From positions 356,062 to 420,061 of the forward strand of contig CANPUZ010000064.1 in the NCBI GenBank assembly GCA_947579665.1: 64,000 nucleotides of DNA, given 5' to 3'. Source of the DNA: Sympetrum striolatum (taxonomy: Eukaryota > Arthropoda > Insecta > Odonata > Libellulidae). The notes beneath the pieces are model-generated. The model saw only the letters and a list, made by a program, of their open reading frames with translations, was not told the DNA's origin and did no database searches. Of the stretch, positions 1 through 12,400 are shown piece by piece. The position numbers and the translations under genes were made by a program. Numbering within the stretch: the stretch's first letter is position 1; every line of letters begins with the position of its first letter.

Positions 1-93
1 AGAGGAAATTAGACAGAAAAGAAAATAATCTCATTATATATCAAAATTCAATAAAAATGACGAATGACAACAATCGAATCTAACTTTAATCTG

Positions 94-124
94 TATGATT
101 ATTATAAGATACTTATTTATCATA
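94..124. other. AT-rich interrupted dyad within the monomer (first copy shown)
   Basis: Reading TATGAT-TATT-ATAAG-ATA-CTTAT-TT-ATCATA, the outer arms TATGAT/ATCATA and inner arms ATAAG/CTTAT are perfect inverted repeats around a 3-base centre, with a small internal bulge (4 against 2 bases). The same element lies at consensus 94-124 of nearly every monomer. In the common left-half variant the inner arm reads CTTGT, which spoils one pair. A role in cruciform formation or protein binding is an inference; the symmetry itself is seen. Confidence 0.7.
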
Positions 125-407
125 ATATTTACGATTTATCCGGTCCCTTCTCTCTTAGAATCCATACAGCATCCCTTAGAAATCCTTCGTTACCTCAGGG
201 TATGATCTGAATAAGGGCAAAGAAGAGGAAATTAGACAGAAAAGATAATAATCTCATTCAATAACAAAATTCAATTAAAATGACGAATTACAACAATCGA
301 ATCTAACTTTAATCTGTATGATTATTAAAAGATACATATTTATCATAATATTTACGATTTATCCGGTCCCTTCTCTCTTAGAATCCTTACAGCATCCCTT
401 AGAAATC

Positions 408-424
408 CTTCGTTACCTCAGGGA
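408..424 (+). other. Partial CENP-B-box-like 17-mer (second monomer shown)
   Basis: CTTCGTTACCTCAGGGA has 11 of 17 bases in common with the mammalian CENP-B box, and 7 of the 9 bases treated as essential (TTCG....A..CGGG; here the A is C and the C of CGGG is A). The element occurs at consensus 185-201 of most monomers. A match this good is expected about 0.2-0.6 times by chance in a 223-bp monomer read on both strands, so it is a weak candidate only. Confidence 0.25.
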
Positions 425-2006
425 ATGATCTAAATAAGGGCAAAGAAGAGGAAATTAGACAGAAAAGAAAATAATCTCATATATATCAAAATTCAATAAA
501 AATGACGAATTACAACAATCGAATCTAACTTTAATCTGTATGATTATTATTAGATACTTATTTATCATAATATTTACGATTTATCCGGTCCCTTCTCTCT
601 TAGAATCCGTACAGCATCCCTTAGAAATCCTTCGTTACCTCAGGGAATGATCTGAATAAGGGCAAAGAAGAGGAAATTAGACAGAAAAGAAAAAAATCTC
701 ATTCAATATCAAAATTCAATTAAAATGACGAATTACAACAATCGAATCTAACTTTAATCTGTATGATTAATATAAGATACTTGTTTATCATAATATTTAC
801 GATTTATCCGGTCCCTTCTCTCTTAGAATCCTTACAGCATACCTAAGAAATCCTTCGTTACCTCAGGGAATGATCTGAATAAGGGCAAAGAAGAGGAAAT
901 TAGACAGAAAAGAAAATAATCTCATTCAATATCAAAATTCAATTAAAATGACGAATTACAACAATCGAATCTAACTTTAATCTGTATGCTTAATATAAGA
1001 TACTTGTTTATCATAATATTTACGATTTATCCGGTCCCTTCTCTCTTAGAATCCTTACAGCATCCCTTGGAAATCCTTCGTTACCTCAGGGAATGATCTA
1101 AATAGGGGCAAAGAAGAGGAAATTAGACAGAAAAGAAAATAATCTCATTCAATATCAAAATTCATTAAAAATGAGGAATTACATTAATCAAATCTAACTT
1201 TAATCTGTATGATTATTATAAGATACTTATTTATCATAATTATTACGATTTATCCGGTCCCTTCTCTCTTAGAATCCTTACAGCATCCCTTAGAAATCCT
1301 TCGTTACCTCAGGGAATGATCTGAATAAGGGCAATGAAGAGGAAATTAGACAGAAAAGAAAATAATCTCATTCAATATCAAAATTCAATAAAAATGACGA
1401 ATTACAACAATCGAATCTAAATTTAATCTATATGATTATTATAAGATACCTATTTATCATAATATTTACGATTTATCCGGTCCCTTCTCTCTTAGAATCC
1501 TTACAGCATCCCTTAGATATCCTTCGTCACCACAGGGAATGATCTAAATAAGGGCAAAGAAGAGGAAATTAGACAGAAAAGAAAATAATCTCATTCAATA
1601 TCAAAATTCAATTATAATGACGAATTAAAACAATCGAATCTAACTTTAATCTATATGATTATTATATGATACTTATTTATCATAATATTTACGATTTATC
1701 CGGTCCCTTCTCTCTTAGAATCCTTACAGCATCCCTTAGAAATCCTTCGTTACCTCATGGAATGATCTAAATATGGGCAAAGAAGAGGAAATTAGACAGA
1801 AAAGAAAATAATGTCATTCAATATCAAAATTCAATTAAAATGACGGATTACAACAATCGAATCTAACTTTAATCTGTATGATTATTAAAAGATACTTATT
1901 TATCATAATATTTACGATTTATCCGGTCCCTTCTCTCTTAGATCCCTTACAGCATCCCTTAGATATCCTTCGTTACCTCAGGGAATGATCTAAATAAGGG
2001 CAAAGA

Positions 2007-3506
2007 AGAGGAAATTAGACAGAAAAGAAAATAATCTCATTATATATCAAAATTCAATAAAAATGACGAATGACAACAATCGAATCTAACTTTAATCTGT
2101 ATGATTATTATAAGATACTTATTTATCATAATATTTACGATTTATCCGGTCCCTTCTCTCTTAGAATCCATACAGCATCCCTTAGAAATCCTTCGTTACC
2201 TCAGGGTATGATCTGAATAAGGGCAAAGAAGAGGAAATTAGACAGAAAAGATAATAATCTCATTCAATAACAAAATTCAATTAAAATGACGAATTACAAC
2301 AATCGAATCTAACTTTAATCTGTATGATTATTAAAAGATACTTATTTATCATAATATTTACGATTTATCCGGTCCCTTCTCTCTTAGAATCCTTACAGCA
2401 TCCCTTAGAAATCCTTCGTTACCTCAGGGAATGATCTAAATAAGGGCAAAGAAGAGGAAATTAGACAGAAAAGAAAATAATCTCATATATATCAAAATTC
2501 AATAAAAATGACGAATTACAACAATCGAATCTAACTTTAATCTGTATGATTATTATTAGATACTTATTTATCATAATATTTACGATTTATCCGGTCCCTT
2601 CTCTCTTAGAATCCGTACAGCATCCCTTAGAAATCCTTCGTTACCTCAGGGAATGATCTGAATAAGGGCAAAGAAGAGGAAATTAGACAGAAAAGAAAAA
2701 AATCTCATTCAATATCTAAATTCAATTAAAATGACGAATTACAACAATCGAATCTAACTTTAATCTGTATGATTAATATAAGATACTTGTTTATCATAAT
2801 ATTTACGATTTATCCGGTCCCTTCTCTCTTAGAATCCTTACAGCATCCCTTAGAAATCCTTCGTTACCTCAGGGAATGATCTGAATAAGGGCAAAGAAGA
2901 GGAAATTAGACAGAAAAGAAAATATTCTCATTCAATATCAAAATTCAATTAAAATGACGAATTACAACAATCGAATCTAACTTTAATCTGTATGCTTAAT
3001 ATAAGATACTTGTTTATCATAATATTTACGATTTATCCGGTCCCTTCTCTCTTAGAATCCTTACAGCATCCCTTGGAAATCCTTCGTTACCTCAGGGAAT
3101 GATCTAAATAGGGGCAAAGAAGAGGAAATTAGACAGAAAAGAAAATAATCTCATTCAATATCAAAATTCATTAAAAATGAGGAATTACATTAATCGAATC
3201 TAACTTTAATCTGTATGATTATTATAAGATACTTATTTATGATAATTATTACGATTTATCCGGTCCCTTCTCTCTTAGAATCCTTACAGCATCCCTTAGA
3301 AATCCTTCGTTACCTCAGGGAATGATCTGAATAATGGCAATGAAGAGGAAATTAGACAGAAAAGAAAATGATCTCATTCAATATCAAAATTCAATAAAAA
3401 TGACGAATTACAACATTCGAATCTAAATTTAATCTATATGATTATTATAAGGTACTTATTTATCATAATATTTACGATTTATCCGGTCCCTTCTCTCTTA
3501 GAATCC
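2007..3506. repeat. Higher-order repeat A, copy 2
   Basis: This is the second copy of the 9-monomer unit, offset 2,006 bp from copy 1. It keeps every diagnostic variant of copy 1 in order. Differences seen by eye include TCAATATCT for TCAATATCA near 2,716, AAATATTCTC for AAATAATCTC near 2,920 and AATGGCAATG for AAGGGCAATG near 3,335. Beyond about 3,506 it stops matching copy 1: monomers with ATCCTTTGTACC and GGTCTCTTC follow instead. It continues to match the third copy at 12,922 onward, so copy 2, not copy 1, is the closer relative of copy 3. Confidence 0.88.
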
Positions 3507-4619
3507 TTACAGCATCCCTTAGAAATCCTTTGTACCTCAGGGAATGATCAAAATAAGGGCAAAGAAGAGGAAATTAGACAGAAAAGAAAATAATCTCATT
3601 CAATATCAAAATTCAATAAAAATGACGAATTACAACAATCGAATCTAACTTTAATCTCTATGATTATTATAAGATACTTATTTATCATAATATTTACGAT
3701 TTATCCGGTCTCTTCTCTCTTAGAATCCATACAGCATTCCTTAGAAATCCTTCGTTACCTCAGGGAATGATCTGAATAAGGGCAAAGAAGAGGAAATTTG
3801 ACAGAAAAGAAAATAATCTCATTCAAAAAAAAAAATTCAATTAAAATGACGAATTACAACAATCGAATCTAACTTTAATCTGTATGATTAATATAAGATA
3901 CTTGTTTATCATAATATTTACGATTTATCCGGTCCCTTCTCTCTTAGAATCCTTACAGCATCCCTTAGAAATCCTTTGTACCTCAGGGAATGATCTAAAT
4001 AAGGGCAAAGAAGAGGAAATTAGACAGAAAAGAAAATAATCTCATTCAATATCAAAATTCAATAAAAATGACGAATTACAACAATCGAATCTAACTTTAA
4101 TCTCAATGATTATTATAAGATACTTATTTATCATAATATTTACGATTTATCCGGTCCCTTCTCTCTTAGAATCCATACAGCATTCCTTAGAAATCCTTCG
4201 TTACCTCAGGGAATGATCTGAATAAGGGCAAAGAAGAGGAAATTAGACAGAAAAGAAAATAATCTCATTCAATATCAAAATTCAATAAAAATGACGAATT
4301 ACAACAATCGAATCCAACTTTAATCTATATGATTATTATAAGATACTTATTTATCATAATATTTACGATTTATCCGGTCCCTTCTCTCTTAGAATCCTTA
4401 CAGCATCCCTTAGAAATCCTTCGTTACCTCAGGGAATGATCTAAATAAGGGCAAAGAAGAGGAAATTAGACAGAAAAGAAAATAATCTCATTATATATCA
4501 AAATTCAATAAAAATGACGAATTACAACAATCGAATCTAACTTTAATCTGTATGATTATAATATGATACTTGTTTATTATAATATTTACGATTTATCCGG
4601 TCCCTTCTCTCTTAGAATC

Positions 4620-5160
4620 CTTACAGCATCCCATAGAAATCCTTCGTTACCTCATGGAATGATCTGAATAAGGGCAAAGAAGAGGAAATTAGACAGAAAA
4701 GAAAATAATCTCATTCAATATCAAAATTCAATTAAAATGACGAATTACAACAATCGAATCTAACTTTAATCTGTATGATTATTAAAAGATACTTATTTAT
4801 CATAATATTTACGATTTATGCGGTCCCTTCTCTTTTGGAATCCTCACAGCATCCCTTAGAAATTCTTCGTTACCTCAGGGAATAATCTGAATAAGGGCAA
4901 AGAAGAGGAAATTAGACAGAAAAGAAAATAATCTCATTCAATATCAAAATTCAATTAAAATGACGAATTACAACAATCGAATCTAACTTTAATCTATATG
5001 ATTTTTATAAGATACTTATTTATCATAATATTTACGATTAATCCGGTCCCTTCTCTCTTAGAATCCTTACAGCATCCCTTAAAATTCCTTCGCTACCCCA
5101 GGGAATGATCTGAATAGGGGCAAAGAAGAGGAAATTAGACAGAAAAGAAAATAATCTCAT
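4620..5160. repeat. Local 6-monomer-step duplicate, copy 1
   Basis: About 2.4 monomers here match 5,958-6,498 at a step of 1,338 bp (6 x 223). The shared variants are CCCATAGAAATCC with CTCATGGAATG, the GCGGTCCCTTCTCTTTTGG change (4820 and 6158), GGGAATAATCTG, GATTTTTATAAG, GATTAATCCGG and CTTCGCTACCCCAGG. The flanks differ on both sides: TTTATTATAAT at about 4,573 against TTTATCATAAT, and GACCAATTAC against GACGAATTAC further on. Confidence 0.75.
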
Positions 5161-5957
5161 TCAATATCAAAATTCAATTAAAATGACCAATTACAACAAT
5201 CGAATCTAACTTTAATCTGTATGATTATTATAAGTTACTTATTTATCATAATATTTACGATTTATCCGGTCCCTTCTCTCTAAGAATCCTTGCAGCATCC
5301 CTTTGTAATACTTCGTTACCTAAGGGAATGATCTAAATAAGGGCAAAGAAGAGGAAATTAGACAGAAAAGAAAATAATCTCATTCAATATCAAAATTCAA
5401 TAAAAATGACGAATTACAACAATCGAATCTAAATTTAATCTATATGATTATTATAAGGTACTTATTTATCATAATATTTACGATTTATCCGGTCCCTTCT
5501 CTCTTAGAATCCTTACAGCATCCCTTAGAAATCCTTCGTTACCTCAGGGAATGATCTAAATAAGGGCAAAGAAGAGGAAATTAGACAGAAAAGAAAATAA
5601 TCTCATTATATATCAAAATTCAATAAAAATGACGAATTACAACAATCGAATCTAACTTTAATCTGTATGATTGTAATAAGATACTTATTTATCTTAATAT
5701 TTACGATTTATCCGGTCCCTTCTCTCTTAGAATCCATACAGCATCCCTTAGAAATCCTTCGTTACCTCAGGGAATGATCTGAATAAGGGCAAAGAAGAGG
5801 AAATTAGACAGAAAAGAAAATAATCTCATTCAATATCAAAATTCAATTAAAATGACGAATTACAACAATCGAATCTAACTTTAATCTGTATGATTAATAT
5901 AAGATACTTGTTTATCATAATATTTACGATTTATCCGGTCCCTTCTCTCTTAGAATC

Positions 5958-6498
5958 CTTACAGCATCCCATAGAAATCCTTCGTTACCTCATGGAATGA
6001 TCTGAATAAGGGCAAAGAAGAGGAAATTAGACAGAAAAGAAAATAATCTCATTCAATATCAAAATTCAATTAAAATGACGAATTACAACAATCGAATCTA
6101 ACTTTAATCTGTATGATTATTAAAAGATACTTATTTATCATAATATTTACGATTTATGCGGTCCCTTCTCTTTTGGAATCCTCACAGCATCCCTTAGAAA
6201 TCCTTCGGTACCTCAGGGAATAATCTGAATAAGGGCAAAGAAGAGGAAATTAGACAGAAAAGAAAATAATCTCATTCAATATCAAAATTCAATTAAAATG
6301 ACGAATTACAACAATCGAATCTAACTTTAATCTATATGATTTTTATAAGATACTTATTTATCATAATATTTACGATTAATCCGGTCCCTTCTCTCTTAGA
6401 ATCCTTACAGCATCCCTTAAAATTCCTTCGCTACCCCAGGGAATGATCTGAATAAGGGCAAAGAAGAGGAAATTAGACAGAAAAGAAAATAATCTCAT
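5958..6498. repeat. Local 6-monomer-step duplicate, copy 2
   Basis: This is the partner of 4,620-5,160, carrying the same run of linked variants: CCCATAG, CTCATGG, GCGGTCCC with TTTTGG, GATTTTTATAAG and CTACCCCAGG. Differences include CTTCGGTACC for CTTCGTTACC near 6,205. The same linked group occurs again inside both copies of the 7-monomer duplication at 16-19 kb. Confidence 0.75.
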
Positions 6499-9400
6499 TC
6501 AATATCAAAATTCAATTAAAATGACGAATTACAACAATCGAATCTAACTTTAATCTATATGATTATTATAAGATACCTATTTATCATAATATTTACGATT
6601 TATCCGGTCCCTTCTCTCTTAGAATCCTTACAGCATCCCTTGAAATCCTTCGGTACCTCAGGGAATGATCTAAATAAGGGCAAAGAAGAGGAAATTAGAC
6701 AGAAAAGAAAATAATCTCATTCAATATCAAAATTCAATTATAATGACGAATTACAACAATCGAATCTAACTTTAATCTATATGATTACTATAAGATACTT
6801 ATTTATCATAATATTTACGATTTATCCGGTCCCTTCTCTCTTAGAATCCTTACAGCATCCCTTAGAAATCCTTCGTTACCTCAGGGAATGATCTAAATAA
6901 GGGCAAAGAAGAGGAAATTAGACAGAGAAGAAAATAATATCATATATATCAAAATTCAATAAAAATGACGAATTACAACAATCGAATCTAACTTTAATCT
7001 GTATGATTAATATAAGATAATTGTTTATCATAATATTTACGATTTATCCGGTCCCTTCTCTCTTAGAATCCTTACAGCATCCCATAGAAATCCTTCGTTA
7101 CCTCATGGAATGATCGGCCTAAGGGCAAAAGAGGAAATTAGACAGAAAAGAATATAATCTCATTCAATATCAAAATTCAATTAAAATGACGAATTACAAC
7201 AATCGAATCTAACTTTAATCTATATGATTATTATAAGATACCTATTTATCATAATATTTACGATTTATCCGGTCCCTTCTCTCTTAGAAGCCTTACAGCA
7301 TCCCTTAGAAATCCTTCGTTACCTCAGGGTATGTTCTAAATAAGGGCAAAGAAGAGGAAATTAGACAGAAAAGAAAAGAATCTCATGATATATCAAAATT
7401 CAATAAAAATGACGAATTACAACAATAAAAATCTAACTTTAATCTGTATGATTATAATAAGATACTTATTTATCATAATATTTACGATTTATCCGGTCCC
7501 TTCTCTCTTAGAATCCATACAGCATCCCTTAGAAATCCTTCGTTACCTCAGGGAATGTCCTGAATAAGGGCAAAGAAGAGGAAATTAGACAGAAAAGAAA
7601 ATAATCTCATTCAATATCAAAATTCAATTAAAATGACGAATTACAACAATCGAATCTAACTTTAATCTGTATGATTAATATAAGATACTTGTTTATCATA
7701 ATATTTACGATTTATCCGGTCCCTTCTCTCTTAGAATCCTTACAGCATCCCTTAGAAATCCTTCGTTACCTCAGGGAATGATCTAAATAAGGGCAAAGAA
7801 GAGGAAATTAGACAGAAAAGAAAATAATCTCATTCAATATCAAAATTCAATTAAAATGACGAATTACAACAATATAATCTAACTTTAATCTATATGATTA
7901 TTATAAGATACTTGTTTATCATAATATTTACGATTTATCCGGTCCCTTCTCTCTTAGAATCCTTACAGCATCCCTTAGAAATCCTTCGTTACCTCAGGGA
8001 ATGATCTAAATAAGGGCAAAGAAGAGGAAATTAGACAGAAAAGAAAATAATCTCATATATATCAAAATTCAATAAAAATGACGAAATACAACAATCGAAT
8101 CTAACTTTAATCGGTATGATTAATATAAGATACTTGTTTATCATAATATTTACGATTTATCCGGTCCCTTCTCTCTTAGAATCCTTACAGCATCCCATAG
8201 AAATCCTTCGTTACCTCATGGAATGATCGGCATAAGGGCAAAAGAGGAAATTAGACAGAAAAGAAAATAATCTCATTCAATATCAAAATTCAATTAAAAT
8301 GACGAATTACAACAATCGAATCTAACTTTAATCTGTATGATTATTAAAAGATACTTATTTATCATAATATTTACGATTTATGCGGTCCCTTCTCTTTTGG
8401 AATCCTTACAGCATCCCTTAGAAATCCTTCGTTACCTCAGGGAATAATCTGAATAAGGGCAAAGAAGAGGAAATTAGACAGAAAAGAAAATAATCTCATT
8501 CAATATCAAAATTCAATTAAAATGACGAATTACAACAATCGAATCTAACTTTAATCTATATGATTATTATAAGATACTTATTTATCATAATATTTACGAT
8601 TAATCCGGTCCCTTCTCTCTTAGAATCCTTACAGCATCCCTTAAAATTCCTTCGCTACCCCAGGGAATGATCTGAATAAGGGCAAAGAAGAGGAAATTAG
8701 ACAGAAAAGAAAATAATCTCATTCAATATCAAAATTCAATTAAAATGACCAATTACAACAATCGAATCTAACTTTAATCTATATGATTATTATAAGATAC
8801 TTATTTATCATAATATTGACGATTTATCCGGTCCCTTCTCTCTTAGAATCCTTACAGCATCCCTTAGAAATCCTTCGTTACCTCAGGGAATGATCTAAAT
8901 AAGGGCAAAGAAGAGGAAATAAGACAGAAAAGAAAATAATCTCATTCAATATCAAAATTCAATTAAAATGACGAATTACAACAATATAATCTAACTTTAA
9001 TCTATATGATTATTATAAGATACCTATTTATCATAATATTTACGATTTATCCGGTCCCTTCTCTCTTAGAATCCTTACAGCATCCCTTAGAAATCCTTCC
9101 GTACCTCAGGGAATGATCTAAATAAGGGCAAAGAAGAGGAAATTAGACAGAAAAGAAAATAATCTCATTCAATATCAAAATTCAATTAAAATGACGAATT
9201 ACAACAATCGAATCTAACATTAATATATATGATTATTATAAGATACTTATTTATCATAATATTTACGATTTATCCGGTCCCTTCTCTCTTAGAATCCTTA
9301 CAGCATCCCTTAGATATCCTTCGTTACCTCATGGAATGATCTAAAAAAGGGCAAAGAAGAGGAAATTAGACAGAAAAGAAAATAATCTCATTCAATATCA

Positions 9401-12400
9401 AAATTCAATTAAAATGACGAATTACAACAATCGAATCTAACTTTAATCTGTATGATTATTAAAAGATACTTATTTATCATAATATTTACGATTTATCCGG
9501 TCCCTTCTCTCTTAGAATCCTTACAGCATCCCTTAGAAATCCTTCGTTACCTCAGGGAATGATCTAAATATGGGCAAAGAAGAGGAAATTAGACAGAAAA
9601 GAAAATAATCACATTTTATATCAAAATTCAATAAAAATGACGAATTACAACAATCGAATCTAACTTTAATCTATATGATTATTAAAAGATACTTATTTAT
9701 CATAATATTTACGATTTATCCGGTCCCTTCTCTCTTAGAATCCTTACAGCATCCCTTAGAAATCCTTCGTACCTCAGGGAATGATCAAAATAAGGGCAAA
9801 GAAGAGGAAATTAGACAGAAAAGAGAATAATCTCATTCAATATCAAAATTCAATAAAAATGACGAATTACAACAATCGAATCTAACTTTAATCTCTATGA
9901 TTATTATAAGATACTTATTTATCATAATATTTACGATTTATCCGGTCCCTTCTCTCTTAGAATCCATACAGCATCCCTTAAAATTCCTTCGCTACCCCAG
10001 GGAATGATCTGAATAAGGGCAAAGAAGAGGAAATTAGACAGAAAAGAAAATAATCTCATTCAATATCAAAATTCAATTAAAATGACGAATTACAAACAAT
10101 CGAATCTAACTTTAATCTATATGATTATTATAAGATACTTTTTATCATAATATTTACGATTTATCCGGTCCCTTCTCTCTTAGAATCCATACAGCATCCC
10201 TTAAAATTCCTTCGCTACCCCAGGGAATGATCTGAATAAGGGCAAAGAAGAGAAAATTAGACAGAAAAGAAAATAATCTCATTCAATATCAAAATTCAAT
10301 TAAAATGACCAATTACAACAATCGAATCTAACTTTAATCTGTATGATTAATATAAGATACTTGTTTATCATAATATTTACGATTTATCCGGTCCCTTCTC
10401 TCTTAGAATCCTTACAGCATCCCATAGAAATCCTTCGTTACCTCATGGAATGATCTGAATAAGGGCAAAGAAGAGGTAGTTAGACAGAAAAGAAAATAAT
10501 CTCATTCAATATCAAAATTCAATTAAAATGACGAATTACAACAATCGAATCTAACTTTAATCTGTATGATTAATATAAGATACTTGTTTATCATAATATT
10601 TACGATTTATCCAGTCCCTTCTCTCTTAGAATCCTTACAGCATCCCTTAGAAATCCTTCGTTACCTCATGGAATGATCTAAATATGGGCAAAGACGAGGA
10701 AATTAGACAGAAAAGAAAATAATCTCATTCAATATCAAAATTCAATTAAAATGACGAATTACAACAATCGAATCTAACTTTAATCTGTATGATTAATATA
10801 AGATACTTGTTTATCATAATATTTACGATTTATCCGGTCCCTTCTCTCTTAGAATCCTTACAGCATCCCTTAGAAATCCTTCGTTACCTCATGGAATGAG
10901 CGGAATAAGGGCAAAGAAGAGGAAATTAGACAGAAAAGAAAATAATCTCATTCAATATCAAAATTCAATTAAAATGACGAATTACAACAATCGAATCTAA
11001 CTTTAATCTGTATGATTATTATAAGATACTTATTTATCATATTATTTACGATTTATCCGGTCCCATCCATCTTAGAATCCATACAGCATCCCTTAGAAAT
11101 CCTTCGTTACCTCAGGGAAGGTTCTGAATAAGGGCAAAGATGAGGAAATTAGACAGAAAAGAAAATAATCTCATTCAATATCAAAATTCAATTAAAATGA
11201 CGAATTACAACAATCGAATCTAACTTTAATCTATATGATTATTATAAGATACATATTTATCACAATATTCACGATTTATCCGGTCCCTTCTCTCTTAGAA
11301 TCCTTACAGCATCCCTTAGAAATCCTTCGTTACCTCATGGAATGATCTAAAAAAGGGCAAAGAAGAGGAAATTAGACAGAAAAGAAAATAATCTCATTCA
11401 ATATCAAAATTCAATTAAAATGACGAATTACAACAATCGAATCTAACTTTAATCTGTATGATTATTAAAAGATACTTATTTATCATAATATTTACGATTT
11501 ATCCGGTCCCTTCTCTCTTAGAATCCTTACAGCATCACTTAGAAATCCTTCGTTACCTCAGGGAATGATCTGAATAAGGGCAAAGAAGAGGAAATTAGAT
11601 AGAAAAGAAAATAATCTCATTATATATCAAAATTCAATGAAAATGACGAATTACAACAATCGAATCTAACTTTAATCTATATGATTATTATAAGATACTT
11701 ATTTATCATAATATTTACGATTTATCCGGTCCCTTCTCTCTTAGAATCCTTACAGCATCCCTTAGAAATCCTTCGTACCTCAGGGAATGATCTAAATAAG
11801 GGCAAAGAAGAGGAAATTAGACAGAAAAGAAAATAATCTCATTCAATATCAAAATTCAATAAAAATGACGAATTACAACAATCGAATCTAACTTTAATCT
11901 CTATGATTATTATAAGATACTTATTTATCATAATATTTACGATTTATCCGGTCCCTTCTCTCTTAGAATCCATACAGCATCCCTTAAAATTCCTTCGCTA
12001 CCCCAGGGAATGATCTGAATAAGGGCAAAGAAGAGGAAATTAGACAGAAAAGAAAATAATCTCATTCAATATCAAAATTCAATTAAAATGACGATTACAA
12101 CAATCGAATCTAACTTTAATCTATATGATTATTTTAAGATACTTGTTTATCATAATATTTACGATTAATCCGGTCCCTCCCCTCTTAGAATCCTTACAGC
12201 ATCCCTTAAAATTCCTTCGCTACCCCAGGGAATGATCTGAATAAGGGCAAAGAAGAGGAAATTAGACAGAAAAGAAAATAATCTCATTCAAAATCAAAAT
12301 TCAATTAAAATGACGAATTACAACAATCGAATCTAACTTTAATCTGTATGATTATTAAAAGATACTTATTTATCATAATATTTACGATTTATCCGGTCCC

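Larger units (their letters stand above)
1..2006. repeat. 9-monomer higher-order repeat A, copy 1
   Basis: This nine-monomer unit (9 x 223 = 2,007 expected, 2,006 seen) starts with a monomer carrying ATTATATATC and the rare CGAATGACAAC, and the same monomer recurs at 2007. Diagnostic variants in order are GATTATTATTAG with ATCCGTACAG (monomer 3), TTAATATAAGATACTTG (4), TATGCTTAATATAAG with CCTTGGAAATCC (5), ATGAGGAATTACATTAATC (6) and GGGCAATGAAGAGG (6/7). Copy 2 repeats all of these. By eye I count about a dozen substitutions between 1-1500 and 2007-3506, far fewer than between neighbouring monomers. After about 1,500 the two copies diverge, so only about seven of the nine monomers correspond cleanly. 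Confidence 0.9.

Noticed and set aside
61..80. tRNA-type B-box-like CAATCGAATCT, suggesting a SINE or tRNA origin
   Set aside because: Only 7 of 11 bases fit, no A box lies at a suitable distance upstream, and no tRNA-like fold is visible.
128..138. ATTTACGATTT, a 10/11 match to the budding-yeast origin consensus
   Set aside because: Near matches are expected in 70% AT sequence, and the array does not look like a yeast chromosome. No evidence for origin activity.
3825..3840. A-run as a poly(A) tail or retroposon end
   Set aside because: It is a short local A expansion in TTCAATATCAAAATTC of one monomer, with no foreign sequence or target-site duplication beside it.
7385..7567. 60-residue open reading frame
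   Set aside because: It is one monomer read through where a local AATAAAAATC change removes the usual stop. The peptide is just the repeat in translation, with no start context or codon bias, and it is not kept in other copies.
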